Of a DNA stretch of 41,256 bases, positions 1-8,057 are shown in pieces. Under the pieces are notes generated by a model. It was not told the DNA's origin, did not search any database, and saw only the letters and a list, made by a program, of their open reading frames with translations. The stretch comes from Comamonadaceae bacterium. GTDB taxonomy: Bacteria; Pseudomonadota; Gammaproteobacteria; Burkholderiales; Burkholderiaceae_C. The translations under genes were made by a program, and so were the position numbers. The stretch spans positions 1 through 41,256 of the forward strand of contig CANNRV010000002.1 of the NCBI GenBank assembly GCA_947508145.1. Direction: 5' to 3'. Each line of letters begins with the position of its first letter. The stretch's first letter is position 1.

Positions 1-137
1 ACCAACGTGGCGAAGACGTACCCCTGACCGATGTGGTGCTGGGTATGCAGAAATCCTCCCTGGCCTTTGAAGCGACCTTGCAGGTGCGCAACAAAGTGCT
101 CAAGGCGTATGAAGAAATCATGAACATGCCGGTCTAA
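1..137 (+). CDS. fliE: Flagellar hook-basal body protein FliE, 3' end only
   Basis: The reading frame open from base 3 ends at TAA 135-137 and encodes the last 44 residues of FliE, including DVVLGMQKSSLAFEATLQVR and the ending YEEIMNMPV. This is the conserved C-terminal helix of FliE, the small protein that joins the MS ring to the proximal rod and is among the first rod components exported. The 5' part lies outside the window. The next gene, fliF, starts 14 bases downstream, which fits the common fliE-fliF-fliG order. Identification rests on this conserved C-terminus plus position. Confidence 0.93.
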   Translation, partial: QRGEDVPLTDVVLGMQKSSLAFEATLQVRNKVLKAYEEIMNMPV

Positions 138-151
138 CCTGAGAGAACACC

Positions 152-2296
152 ATGGCAACCGCAAGTGCAACACTCAACTCCCCCCTTGGTACCAGCAACA
201 ACGCGCTGACCACTGATGCAGACAATGGCGCGCGCAGCAATGCCATGGTCGCCAGTGGCCCATCCGTGCGCAGCGGTGACCTGGCACGTTCAATCACCAG
301 CTCAGCCTTGACCGACCCGATGGGCATGATCCGCGACCTGGTGCGTCAGCCCTCGGTGCGCAAGGTGCTGCCCATCGTCGTCATCATGATGGTGGTGGCT
401 GCATTCGGCTTGGCCTCTATGTCCATGAAAACGCCGCCCATGCGTCCTTTGACCATGATGCTGCCGGAAGCGGACAAGCAAATGGCCATTGAGACCTTGA
501 AGACCGCTAACTTCAAACCCGAGATTGACAAGAACACCGGACAAATTTTGGTGCCTGAAGACAAGTACCAGGAAGCCCGCATGTTGCTGGCTTCCAAAGG
601 CTTGCCGCGCACCGAAGCACAGGGCATGGACACCTTGAAAGACATGCCGGCCATGACCACCAGTCAGTTCATGGAACAAGTCCGCTACAACAATGCCATG
701 GAACAGGAACTGGCGAAAACGATTTCGCAAATCGCCGGTATCCGCAGCGCCCGTGTGCACCTGGCCGCACCCAAGCAAAGCGTGTTTGTGCGCGACCGCG
801 TGCCAACCAAAGCGTCTGTCATCATCACTCGCGCACCCGGCAAAGAAGTCTCGTCTGCCAATGTGCAAGCCATCATTTCACTGGTGGCTTCCAGCGTGCC
901 TTACCTGGCCCCTGAAAACGTCTCCGTGGTGGACAACTTCGGCTCGCTGATGAATGAAATGCTGGGCCCGCAACCGCTGGGCCTGACCGGCGCAGAGTTG
1001 CAGCAAAAACAGCAAATGGAAGATTTGTACCGCACCCGTTTGATTCAATTGCTGTCGCCCATCGTTGGCGCTGAAAACGTGTCGGCCCAGGTCAGCCTGC
1101 AACTCGACTTCACCCAAGATGAAGTCACCACCGAAGATTTTGACCAGCGCGACAAGGGACCGAAAACACGTTCCGAGTTGTATGTGGAAGACCGCAATAC
1201 CTTCAAAGATGCGATTGGTATTCCCGGCTCGTTGACCAATACACCGCCGAATCCGCCGATCAACCCGGCAGCCACCGATGCCACACCCGCCGACCCGAAC
1301 AAGGGCGTGAGTGAAAAAGGCGTGCAAGTGGTGGCCCGCAGCACCAAAAACTATGAGCTCGACCGCTCGGTGCGTCACACCAAGAGCGCCATGGGCAATA
1401 TTTCTAAGCTCGGTGTCGGTGTGCTGATCAATGAGCGCCCGATTCCTGCCGGTATGAAAGTGGAGAAGCCCGCCGATGGTTCACCACCGCCGACCACCAT
1501 TCCTTACACACAAGAAGAACTCGACCGTTTGAACCAATTGGTGCGCGGTGCGGTTGGCTTTAACGACAAACGCGGTGACGTGGTCACGGTGGTGTCCACC
1601 CGTTTTGAGCCGCCTGTCGACCCGAATGCCGTGCCTTGGTACAAGGACGAGAACCTGGCCTCACTGGCCAACAGCGGCGTGATTGCACTGTTGTTCCTGT
1701 TGTTCCTGATGGCTGTGGTGCGACCCATGATCAAGAAATTGCTCAAACCCGAAGTCGACCCTGCTGCATTGGCCGCTGCTGCCTTAGCCGCCGCCGCCAC
1801 CGAAGCCGCCACCGCCGAGAAGATCCGTGCCGAACGCATCGCCGCCGCCGAAGCCGAGGCCGCTGCCCGGGTGATTGCCGAACGCGCCGCCAGAGAAGAG
1901 GCCGAGGAAAAAGCACGCAAAGCCGCCGAAGCACTTGCCGAAGCCGAACGCCAAGCTGCCGAAGCGCTGGCCAGAGAGTCGGAGATGGCCGAAGAAGCCG
2001 CCGCCGCCGAAGCCGCCCGCATGGCCGAAGAAGAAGCCGCCCGTGAAGCCGAACGCCTGGCCGCTCTGGAGCTGCAAGCCGAGAACGGCACCGAGGAAGT
2101 GGAGTTGGAAGAAGGTGAGTCGCTAGATGATCTCAAAGCACGCATGGGCAAACTCAAACCTAAGAAACCGACCATACCTTCCGATTTACTGAACAATGCC
2201 AACTCGTATGACGATAAGGTTGCACTGATTCGCATGATCGTGTCTGACAACTCCGGCCGGGTGGCCAGTGTCATGCGCAACATGATCGAATCTTGA
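152..2296 (+). CDS. fliF: Flagellar MS-ring protein FliF with extended N-terminus and inserted Ala/Glu-rich coil
   Basis: FliF forms the MS ring in the inner membrane, on which the C ring (via FliG) and the export gate are built. Visible here: a Ser/Ala-rich cytoplasmic N-terminus of about 70 residues (longer than usual), TM1 near residues 72-92 (VLPIVVIMMVVAAFG), periplasmic ring-building domains with the FliF/YscJ signature region around IRSARVHLAAPKQSVFV, TM2 near 508-528 ending MAVVRPMIKKLL, and a C-terminal FliG-binding tail from about residue 670 (KKPTIPSDLL, ending RVASVMRNMIES). Between TM2 and the tail lies about 115 residues of Ala/Glu/Arg-rich sequence predicted to be a long charged helix. 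At 714 residues it is well above the usual 550-580. The ATG at 152 has a GAGAG ribosome site. It is co-directional with fliE and fliG. Confidence 0.97.
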   Translation: MATASATLNSPLGTSNNALTTDADNGARSNAMVASGPSVRSGDLARSITSSALTDPMGMIRDLVRQPSVRKVLPIVVIMMVVAAFGLASMSMKTPPMRPLTMMLPEADKQMAIETLKTANFKPEIDKNTGQILVPEDKYQEARMLLASKGLPRTEAQGMDTLKDMPAMTTSQFMEQVRYNNAMEQELAKTISQIAGIRSARVHLAAPKQSVFVRDRVPTKASVIITRAPGKEVSSANVQAIISLVASSVPYLAPENVSVVDNFGSLMNEMLGPQPLGLTGAELQQKQQMEDLYRTRLIQLLSPIVGAENVSAQVSLQLDFTQDEVTTEDFDQRDKGPKTRSELYVEDRNTFKDAIGIPGSLTNTPPNPPINPAATDATPADPNKGVSEKGVQVVARSTKNYELDRSVRHTKSAMGNISKLGVGVLINERPIPAGMKVEKPADGSPPPTTIPYTQEELDRLNQLVRGAVGFNDKRGDVVTVVSTRFEPPVDPNAVPWYKDENLASLANSGVIALLFLLFLMAVVRPMIKKLLKPEVDPAALAAAALAAAATEAATAEKIRAERIAAAEAEAAARVIAERAAREEAEEKARKAAEALAEAERQAAEALARESEMAEEAAAAEAARMAEEEAAREAERLAALELQAENGTEEVELEEGESLDDLKARMGKLKPKKPTIPSDLLNNANSYDDKVALIRMIVSDNSGRVASVMRNMIES

Positions 2297-2324
2297 TCAC
2301 GCACAGAGCGAACAAGGACTACAC

Positions 2325-3359
2325 ATGGCTGACGATACGATTCAATGGACCCCCGAACTGCGCGCAGAGATGGAGGCCATGACCTCCACCCAACGGGCTG
2401 CAGTGTTGATGTTGCTGCTGGGGGAAGAGCAGGCGGCTGAGATTGTCAAATACCTCAGCCCCAAAGAAGTACAGGCACTGGGCGCAGCCATGGTGCAAGC
2501 GTCTTCGCTGTCGCAAGGCGCGGTGAATGTGGTGCTCGACCAGTTTGTCGACATGCTGAAAAAACAAAACAGCGTGGGCTTAGGCGGCACCGACTATGTC
2601 GACCGTGTGATGCGTTTGGCACTGGGTGAAGACAAAGCCAATTCGGTGCTCAACCGCATCATGCCGGGACAAGGCACCAAAGGGCTGGACATTTTGTCGT
2701 GGATGGACCCGCGCTCGATTGCAGAGATGATCCGGACCGAACACCCGCAGGTGATCGCCATTATTTTGTCGATTCTGGAAACCAGTGTGGCCGCCGACGT
2801 GTTGGTGTATTTGCCGCCGGAAGTCCGCCCTGAAGCCATTCAGCGTGTGGCCGCCATGGACACGGTGCAGCCGTCTGCCATGGCCGAGCTGGAACAAATC
2901 ATGAAGCAGCAGTTTGCCAAGAGCTCGTCGTCCAAGTCGTCAAGCTTTGGCGGCATCAAGGCCGCAGCCGCCATCATGAACAAAACCAAAACCGATATGG
3001 AACGCTCCATCATGGATGGTTTGGAAGAGATCGATGCGGATTTGATGCTGAAGATTCAGGATCAGATGTTCACTTTCGACAACCTGGTCACGGTCGACAA
3101 CAAGGGTATTCAGGTGTTGATGCGCAACGTCGAGCCCGACCAGTTGATGGTCGCCTTGAAAGGCGCACCCGACGAAGTGCTGGCGCGTTTCTTGGACAAC
3201 ATGTCCGAACGTGCACGCGGCATGTTCAAAGACGACATGGATGCACGCGGACCGGTGCGTGTCGCCGATGTCGAAGATGCGCAGAAGAAAATCATGCGTC
3301 TGGCGCGCAAGCTGTCAGACACCGGCGAATTGATCTTGGGCGGAGCAGACTTTGTTTAA
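2325..3359 (+). CDS. fliG: Flagellar motor switch protein FliG
   Basis: FliG is the C-ring protein that binds the FliF tail at its N-terminus, FliM at its middle, and the stator MotA at its C-terminus, so it carries torque and switching. The 344-residue length is normal. The middle domain has the conserved EHPQ motif (AEMIRTEHPQVIAIILS, near residue 140). The C-terminal domain has the charged torque helix region (FDNLVTVDNKGIQVLMRNV, then DEVLARFLDNMSERAR). The ATG at 2325 follows AAGGA by 7 bases. Its stop overlaps the TTG start of fliH by 8 bases. Its FliF-binding N-terminal domain is the expected partner of both the FliF tail and the FliF-like tail of the gene at 4820. Confidence 0.98.
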   Translation: MADDTIQWTPELRAEMEAMTSTQRAAVLMLLLGEEQAAEIVKYLSPKEVQALGAAMVQASSLSQGAVNVVLDQFVDMLKKQNSVGLGGTDYVDRVMRLALGEDKANSVLNRIMPGQGTKGLDILSWMDPRSIAEMIRTEHPQVIAIILSILETSVAADVLVYLPPEVRPEAIQRVAAMDTVQPSAMAELEQIMKQQFAKSSSSKSSSFGGIKAAAAIMNKTKTDMERSIMDGLEEIDADLMLKIQDQMFTFDNLVTVDNKGIQVLMRNVEPDQLMVALKGAPDEVLARFLDNMSERARGMFKDDMDARGPVRVADVEDAQKKIMRLARKLSDTGELILGGADFV

Positions 3360-4827
3360 CCCTGACCCGCTCAAACCGGCACCGCGCCATTGGTTGGATG
3401 ACACCTGGCTGAATTCTTCATCGCCTGCGTTGAAGACATTCGGGGAATTCGATTGGGCCAATGTGCCCAAGCTGGATTTCTCCAGTGTGAAATTCCGTCA
3501 ACTGGCAACGCCGGAAAAAGCCAAAGTATTGGATGACGACGAAGGCTTTGTGCTGGAGACCTATGGTCGCAAACCGTCTTTCAAACCCGATGCCACAGGT
3601 TCGCAGCCAGCGCCTGCCAAGCAAGATGATGCAGCGCAGGCAAGCCACGACATGTCGTCGGATGAACAAGCCGCATTGCTGGCAGATGACCAGGAATTAC
3701 AGCGTCAGGAACAGGCTTTGTTGCAGGCTGAACGTTTGCGCTTGCAACAACTGGCCGATGCCGAACGCGAGCAACAACGCCAACTGGAACGCGTGCTCTT
3801 CGGTGCAGACAGCATGTGGCGAGCCACAGATGAAGACGCTTTAGATGCCTGGCCCATGGGCGACGATGCCGAAGTGATTGACCCGGCTGCATTGGCAGCG
3901 GCACGCGACGAGGCTTATGCCCGTGGCCACGCCGACGGCGTGAACGCCGGTTTGCAACACGGCATGGAACAAGGCGTGGCGCAAGGCCAGACCCAAGGAC
4001 ACGAAGCCGGCATGGCGCAAGCCCGCACCGAAGCGCAGGCGCAATTGCAGCAGGCCTTGGAAGAACAGAAAACCGAATTGAGCGCCAGCCTGCAAGAACA
4101 ATTGCAATTGCTGCAACAACTCAACGACAAACTCTCTGCGTTCAGCAGCAACCCGCAGGCCTTGTTTGAACCCGTGAAGCGATTGGCATTGCACATCAGT
4201 GAACAACTGGTGCTGGCCGAGCTGACTTTGTCGGGTCAGGCGATTGAACGGCTGGTGCAACGCTGTCTGGATGAAATTGACATGCACGGCCAGCCCGCCA
4301 TCACGATTGAATTGAACCCGCAGGACAAAGCCAGGTTGGAAGACATAGGCGGCGACACCATCAAACAATTGCAATTGCACTCGGTGCCTGGCTTGCATCC
4401 CGGCAGCGTGCGTTTGCTGGTGAATGACAGCCAGATTGAAGACTTGATCGAACACCGCTTGCAGGCCATGGCCAACCGTTTGTTGAACCAACCCGAGCAA
4501 TGGCGCGAGCAATCGGCGTTTTTCCGCCAGCCGCTGGCGCAGCGCGACGGGCAAGTGCAAGACGTGCCACCGCGTGTGGTGTTCAACGAGACCTCGCTGC
4601 ATGAGCCGGTGCAAGACCTGCCAAGCCGTGCGCAAGTGCTGCAGGAAGAGCCTGTGCAAGCAGAAGCTTTGCATGAAGAACCTGTGCACGCAGAAGCCGT
4701 GCAAGACCAACACGCGCACACAGAAACAGTGCAAGCAGAACCTGTGCAACAAGCCGCTGAGCCGCAAGCTGAATTGCCACATGTTGACTTGCCTGAAGAA
4801 CCACAGCCCGGGGACGACCATGCTTGA
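3352..4827 (+). CDS. fliH: Flagellar export ATPase regulator FliH, enlarged, with GxxxG repeats
   Basis: FliH binds the ATPase FliI and docks it to the C ring and export gate. The family-diagnostic GxxxG ladder is present: eight glycines spaced exactly four residues apart at 192, 196, 200 ... 220. It is followed by a Gln-rich coiled coil and the globular FliI-binding C-domain (about 265-385, with LALHISEQLVLAEL). At 491 residues it is nearly twice the usual 230-290. There is a roughly 185-residue N-terminal extension with a WLDDTW pair near residue 14. There is also a roughly 100-residue C-terminal tail of degenerate EPVQAEA/EEPVHAEA units. The start is TTG at 3352, chosen because no ATG occurs before the core and GGAG lies 6 bases upstream; this implies coupling to fliG. 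It overlaps the next gene by 8 bases. Confidence 0.9.
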   Translation: MFNPDPLKPAPRHWLDDTWLNSSSPALKTFGEFDWANVPKLDFSSVKFRQLATPEKAKVLDDDEGFVLETYGRKPSFKPDATGSQPAPAKQDDAAQASHDMSSDEQAALLADDQELQRQEQALLQAERLRLQQLADAEREQQRQLERVLFGADSMWRATDEDALDAWPMGDDAEVIDPAALAAARDEAYARGHADGVNAGLQHGMEQGVAQGQTQGHEAGMAQARTEAQAQLQQALEEQKTELSASLQEQLQLLQQLNDKLSAFSSNPQALFEPVKRLALHISEQLVLAELTLSGQAIERLVQRCLDEIDMHGQPAITIELNPQDKARLEDIGGDTIKQLQLHSVPGLHPGSVRLLVNDSQIEDLIEHRLQAMANRLLNQPEQWREQSAFFRQPLAQRDGQVQDVPPRVVFNETSLHEPVQDLPSRAQVLQEEPVQAEALHEEPVHAEAVQDQHAHTETVQAEPVQQAAEPQAELPHVDLPEEPQPGDDHA

Positions 4828-5467
4828 TTTCATCAATATCGCCTTGCGCACCTTGATGTGCCTGGCTTTCATCGCTTTTGTGGTGCGGCCCATGTTGATG
4901 TCCATGATCCGGCGCGAGCCCAACACCTTGGAGTTGGAGGAAATGGCCCAACTTGCAGTCAACTCCGCCTTCAAAGAGCAGTTCACCGGTTTCTACGCCA
5001 AACGCATCACACCAGCCTTGGAAGCACCCAAAGCCGACAGCGCTGCTGCCCCAGCCACTGACGAACACATAGCAACACCCGAGCCCGAACCGGTGCCGTT
5101 GACAGAAGAAGAAATGCAGGCCTTGGAGGCCAACAAAGCCTATTTGGATGAACTGGTCAAAGGCCACGAAGCCGAAATGGCACGACGCGCGGATATTGCC
5201 GCCGTTGAAACAGAACGACTCGCACAAATTGCGCTGGCCAAAGAGCAAGCAGGTTTGGCAGGCGACGCGGACGAAGACGAACAGGATTCGTCACTGGAAA
5301 AAATGCGTCAAAGCATGAAGAAAGAAAAGAAAAAACCCACCATTCCCGCCGAACTGCTGGCGGGCAACAGTTACGAAGACAAGCTCATGGTGGTGCGTTT
5401 TGTGGCCGAGCAGGAACAAAACCGGGTTGCCAACGCGATTCGCTCCATGATCAAAATTGGGCCATAA
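4820..5467 (+). CDS. Mini-FliF: membrane-anchored protein with FliF-like TM2 and FliG-binding tail
   Basis: I know no named gene of this kind. The ORF track opens at 4574, but ATG 4820 is the likely start: it overlaps the fliH stop (ATGCTTGA) and begins a normal membrane helix, whereas the upstream codons are a fliH shadow. The 215-residue product has one TM helix (about 4-28) ending FVVRPMLMSMI, like FliF TM2 (MAVVRPMIKKLL), then an acidic linker of about 140 residues. The tail KKKPTIPAELLAGNSYEDK ... RVANAIRSMI matches the FliF tail KKPTIPSDLL..NSYDDK ... RVASVMRNMI across about 45 positions. The ring-building domains of FliF are absent. By family knowledge that tail binds FliG, so I infer an inner-membrane protein offering an extra FliG-docking peptide. 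It sits inside the operon with short overlaps, so it is probably co-expressed. Confidence 0.85.
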   Translation: MLDFINIALRTLMCLAFIAFVVRPMLMSMIRREPNTLELEEMAQLAVNSAFKEQFTGFYAKRITPALEAPKADSAAAPATDEHIATPEPEPVPLTEEEMQALEANKAYLDELVKGHEAEMARRADIAAVETERLAQIALAKEQAGLAGDADEDEQDSSLEKMRQSMKKEKKKPTIPAELLAGNSYEDKLMVVRFVAEQEQNRVANAIRSMIKIGP

Positions 5468-5469
5468 AC

Positions 5470-6795
5470 ATGTTGGATTTCTCTGCTGATATCGATGCTG
5501 TGATGCCGCAATTGCGTACCCCGCAACCGCAGCGCAGCGGCACCTTGGTGCGCTTGGTCGGCATGACGCTGGAAGCGCGCGGCGTGATGGCCCCGTTAGG
5601 CGCATGCTGCGAAGTGGTGGGCCGACACGGTCACCGCGTCGAAGCCGAGGTGGTCGGTTTCAACGACAAGATTTTGTTTTTGATGCCGTTCACCGAACCC
5701 GCTGGTGTTGGCCCGGGCGATATGGTGCGGGTCATCAGCAATTCATCACTGGTCAGCTTAGGCCCGGAGTTGCTCGGTCGCGTGATCGACGGTCGTTGCC
5801 AGCCCTTGGACGGCAAGCCGCCGCCCGAATGCAAAGAGTTGCTCAGCCTGTTGGGTCGTCCTATCAACCCGATGGAGCGCGGCCCGATCAACAAAATTTT
5901 GGATGTGGGAGTGAAAGCCATTAACGGTGTGTTGACCCTGGGGCGCGGTCAGCGTCTGGGTTTGATCGCCGGTTCAGGCGTGGGCAAAAGTGTGTTGTTA
6001 GGCATGCTCACACGTTTCACCAAAGCCGATATCGTTGTCATTGGTTTGATCGGCGAACGCGGCCGTGAGGTGCAAGCGTTTATCCAAGAGTCTTTGGGCG
6101 AAGAAGGTCTGGCCAAGTCGGTGGTGGTGGCGGCTCCTGCCAACGTCTCACCGGTGCTGCGTTTGAAAGCCACGCACTTAACCCATGTGATTGCAGAATA
6201 TTTCCGTGACCAGGGACTCGACGTGTTGATGCTGTGTGACAGCTTGACCCGTGTGGCCCATGCGCAGCGAGAAATTGGTTTGGCCATTGGCGAGCCGCCA
6301 ACCGCCAAAGGCTACCCGCCTTCGGTGTTTGGTTTGCTGCCGAATTTGATTGAACGCGGCGGTGTCGGCAGACACGGTCATGGGTCCATCACAGCGATTT
6401 ACACCGTGCTGGCTGAAGGCGATGATGCCGCTGACCCGATTGTGGACATCGCCCGCGCGTCGCTGGACGGACAGGTGATGTTGTCGCGCAAACTCGCCGA
6501 CTCGGCGCATTACCCGGCGATTGATTTGACCGGCTCGATTTCACGTTTGATGCAATCGCTGCTCAGCAACGAAGATTTGAAATCGGCGAATAAGCTGCGA
6601 CGCTTGTGGTCTATTTACCAGCAAAACGTCGATTTGGTACAAGTCGGTGCTTACGAGCACGGCTCTAACCCTGAACTTGATGAAGCCATACGCTTGAACG
6701 ATCGCATCGTGGCCTTTTTGCGCCAGGATATGCACATCAGCCAGGACTACGACACCACGCGTTTGCAATTGCGCGAACTGCTTAACCAGACTTGA
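5470..6795 (+). CDS. fliI: Flagellum-specific ATPase FliI
   Basis: FliI is the hexameric ATPase of the flagellar type III export apparatus and is related to F1-ATPase beta. At 441 residues it has normal length. Walker A is GSGVGKS at residues 168-174, Walker B is in VLMLCDSLTR near 251-260, and the family segment AIGEPPTAKGYPPSVFGLLP follows. The C-terminus (DYDTTRLQLRELLNQ) is typical. The ATG at 5470 begins 2 bases after the stop of the mini-FliF gene, so the two are almost certainly co-translated. FliH upstream and FliJ downstream are its regulatory partners. Confidence 0.97.
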   Translation: MLDFSADIDAVMPQLRTPQPQRSGTLVRLVGMTLEARGVMAPLGACCEVVGRHGHRVEAEVVGFNDKILFLMPFTEPAGVGPGDMVRVISNSSLVSLGPELLGRVIDGRCQPLDGKPPPECKELLSLLGRPINPMERGPINKILDVGVKAINGVLTLGRGQRLGLIAGSGVGKSVLLGMLTRFTKADIVVIGLIGERGREVQAFIQESLGEEGLAKSVVVAAPANVSPVLRLKATHLTHVIAEYFRDQGLDVLMLCDSLTRVAHAQREIGLAIGEPPTAKGYPPSVFGLLPNLIERGGVGRHGHGSITAIYTVLAEGDDAADPIVDIARASLDGQVMLSRKLADSAHYPAIDLTGSISRLMQSLLSNEDLKSANKLRRLWSIYQQNVDLVQVGAYEHGSNPELDEAIRLNDRIVAFLRQDMHISQDYDTTRLQLRELLNQT

Positions 6796-6808
6796 AAGAC
6801 ACTGAGCG

Positions 6809-7249
6809 ATGAAGCCCCGCAGTTGCTGGTCCGTGCTGGCCAAAAAAGCAAAAGACGAAGAAGAGACCGCGCAAACCGCAGCCGCCAAAGCACGCAACAA
6901 AGTGTTGGAGTTGCAGCAAAGCCGACAGCGCATGGACCATTTATTGCAAGACTACAAACTGCGTGCCTTGGAATCGCAGGCCAAGTTGCAGTCCATGTCA
7001 CAAACCACCAACAGCCGACAGTTTTTATTGCAATTGCAAAGTCTGGTTGACCGTGTGCAAGTCGATTTGCAACAGGCGTTGCGCGAGTTGGAACAAGCCA
7101 AAGCGGTGTTGTTGCAAGCCACGCACCAGCGCATGAAAATGGAAACCATGCAGGAAAAAGATTTGCAGGCGGTGCAAACCTGGGAGCGCAAACGTGACCA
7201 GAAAGAAATGGACAGTTTGGGCCTGACCCTCTACAACCTCAAGGCCTGA
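6809..7249 (+). CDS. fliJ: Flagellar export stalk protein FliJ
   Basis: This 146-residue, almost entirely helical coiled-coil protein has the FliJ layout: a short N-terminus, then long Gln/Lys/Glu-rich heptads (KARNKVLELQQSRQRMDHLL) and a conserved C-terminal half ending in WERKRDQKEMD. FliJ inserts into the centre of the FliI hexamer and contacts FlhA. Position directly after fliI (13-base gap) supports the call more than the sequence does, since FliJ is poorly conserved. Its 3' end overlaps by 11 bases the end of the convergent gene at 7239, so the flagellar operon is interrupted here: fliK, fliL, fliM and fliN do not follow. Confidence 0.9.
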   Translation: MKPRSCWSVLAKKAKDEEETAQTAAAKARNKVLELQQSRQRMDHLLQDYKLRALESQAKLQSMSQTTNSRQFLLQLQSLVDRVQVDLQQALRELEQAKAVLLQATHQRMKMETMQEKDLQAVQTWERKRDQKEMDSLGLTLYNLKA

Positions 7250-8057
7250 CCCACCCGGCTTGCAGCCCATGCCAGTAATGCGGCTTGAAAGCCCAGGGCA
7301 TCATGGTGGTGCTGGTGCCGGGCGCAAACACCGTGCGGGTCACATGGTCGTGCCACACGCCTTTGGCATGCATTTTTCCCAATAGCAACTGAGCCGCTTC
7401 TTCGTGTGTGTGCACCTGTTCACCAATGCGCACACGGGCTGCGTCTTCAGGCAAATCATCCAAGCGGGTCCATGTCAACGTGTCATACGCAGGCAATGGC
7501 ATGTCGGCATCGATAGGGCCTGAATACACATCATGCAGACTGCCCCAGCTGCGGCCTTTGAGCAAATGTTTCAACTGTGCGAGTTGGCGCTCTGCCATGT
7601 CTTCGTCGCCCAAACGAAAACTCAGCTGTCCCAGCACATTGTCAAACCACAAGCAAGCCTTGGGGTGTTGATGAAGCAAGGCGGGCAGTCCGGCAATCGC
7701 ATCTTGCCGGTGGTAGCGCACAGTGATGCCTTGTTGTTTTAACTCGCGTGCGTGGCGCAGACCGAAGAGCAGTGGCACCAAGGGGTCGATGTCATACACA
7801 TCAATGCATTCAAAGCGTGCCAGCCACGGCGTGGGCAGCATCCAACCGGCGCTGCAACCGATCAATATCAAATGCTTGTCGTCGGTGTGCACACCGGCGA
7901 GAAAAGCAGCGATCAGTTCACGCGTGGGCAGCCAGCGTTGCAATGAACGGGCTGCGTGTACATGCCAGTTCAGACCGCCTGTGCCACCGGCGTTGGCCAG
8001 GTCTCTGAGCCAGGTGGCCAGTGCGTGGTGCGCTGACTGCTTATTTTTCACAGACAT
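7239..8057 (-). CDS. Rossmann-fold protein resembling SAM-dependent methyltransferases
   Basis: The product is a 272-residue soluble protein. The segment HLILIGCSAGWMLP followed about 20 residues later by FECIDVYDIDPL looks like motif I (a degenerate glycine loop) and the acidic end of strand beta-2 of a class I methyltransferase. A later CLWFDNVLGQLSF could be the motif IV region. The glycine loop is not the classical GxGxG, so binding of S-adenosylmethionine is uncertain and no substrate can be named. ATG is at 8055-8057. The gene starts inside the 3' end of the upstream Adhesin_E gene (17-base overlap), forming a two-gene minus-strand operon placed between fliJ and fliO. An alternative is a non-catalytic Rossmann protein. 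Confidence 0.6.
   Translation of the reverse strand: MSVKNKQSAHHALATWLRDLANAGGTGGLNWHVHAARSLQRWLPTRELIAAFLAGVHTDDKHLILIGCSAGWMLPTPWLARFECIDVYDIDPLVPLLFGLRHARELKQQGITVRYHRQDAIAGLPALLHQHPKACLWFDNVLGQLSFRLGDEDMAERQLAQLKHLLKGRSWGSLHDVYSGPIDADMPLPAYDTLTWTRLDDLPEDAARVRIGEQVHTHEEAAQLLLGKMHAKGVWHDHVTRTVFAPGTSTTMMPWAFKPHYWHGLQAGWVRP

Noticed and set aside
1504-2304. 266-residue Ser/Ala-rich minus-strand ORF opposite the fliF coil
   Set aside because: It is the mirror of the Ala/Glu-rich repeat codons; long open frames on both strands are expected there.
4574-4819. 5' part of the 297-residue track ORF (Cys/Lys-rich, fliH frame +1)
   Set aside because: It overlaps fliH fully, has odd composition and precedes the membrane helix; ATG 4820 at the fliH stop is the natural start of the mini-FliF.
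3841-4986. 381-residue minus-strand ORF antisense to fliH
   Set aside because: His/Leu/Gln-rich shadow of the Gln/Glu-rich fliH frame; no domain and no ribosome site.
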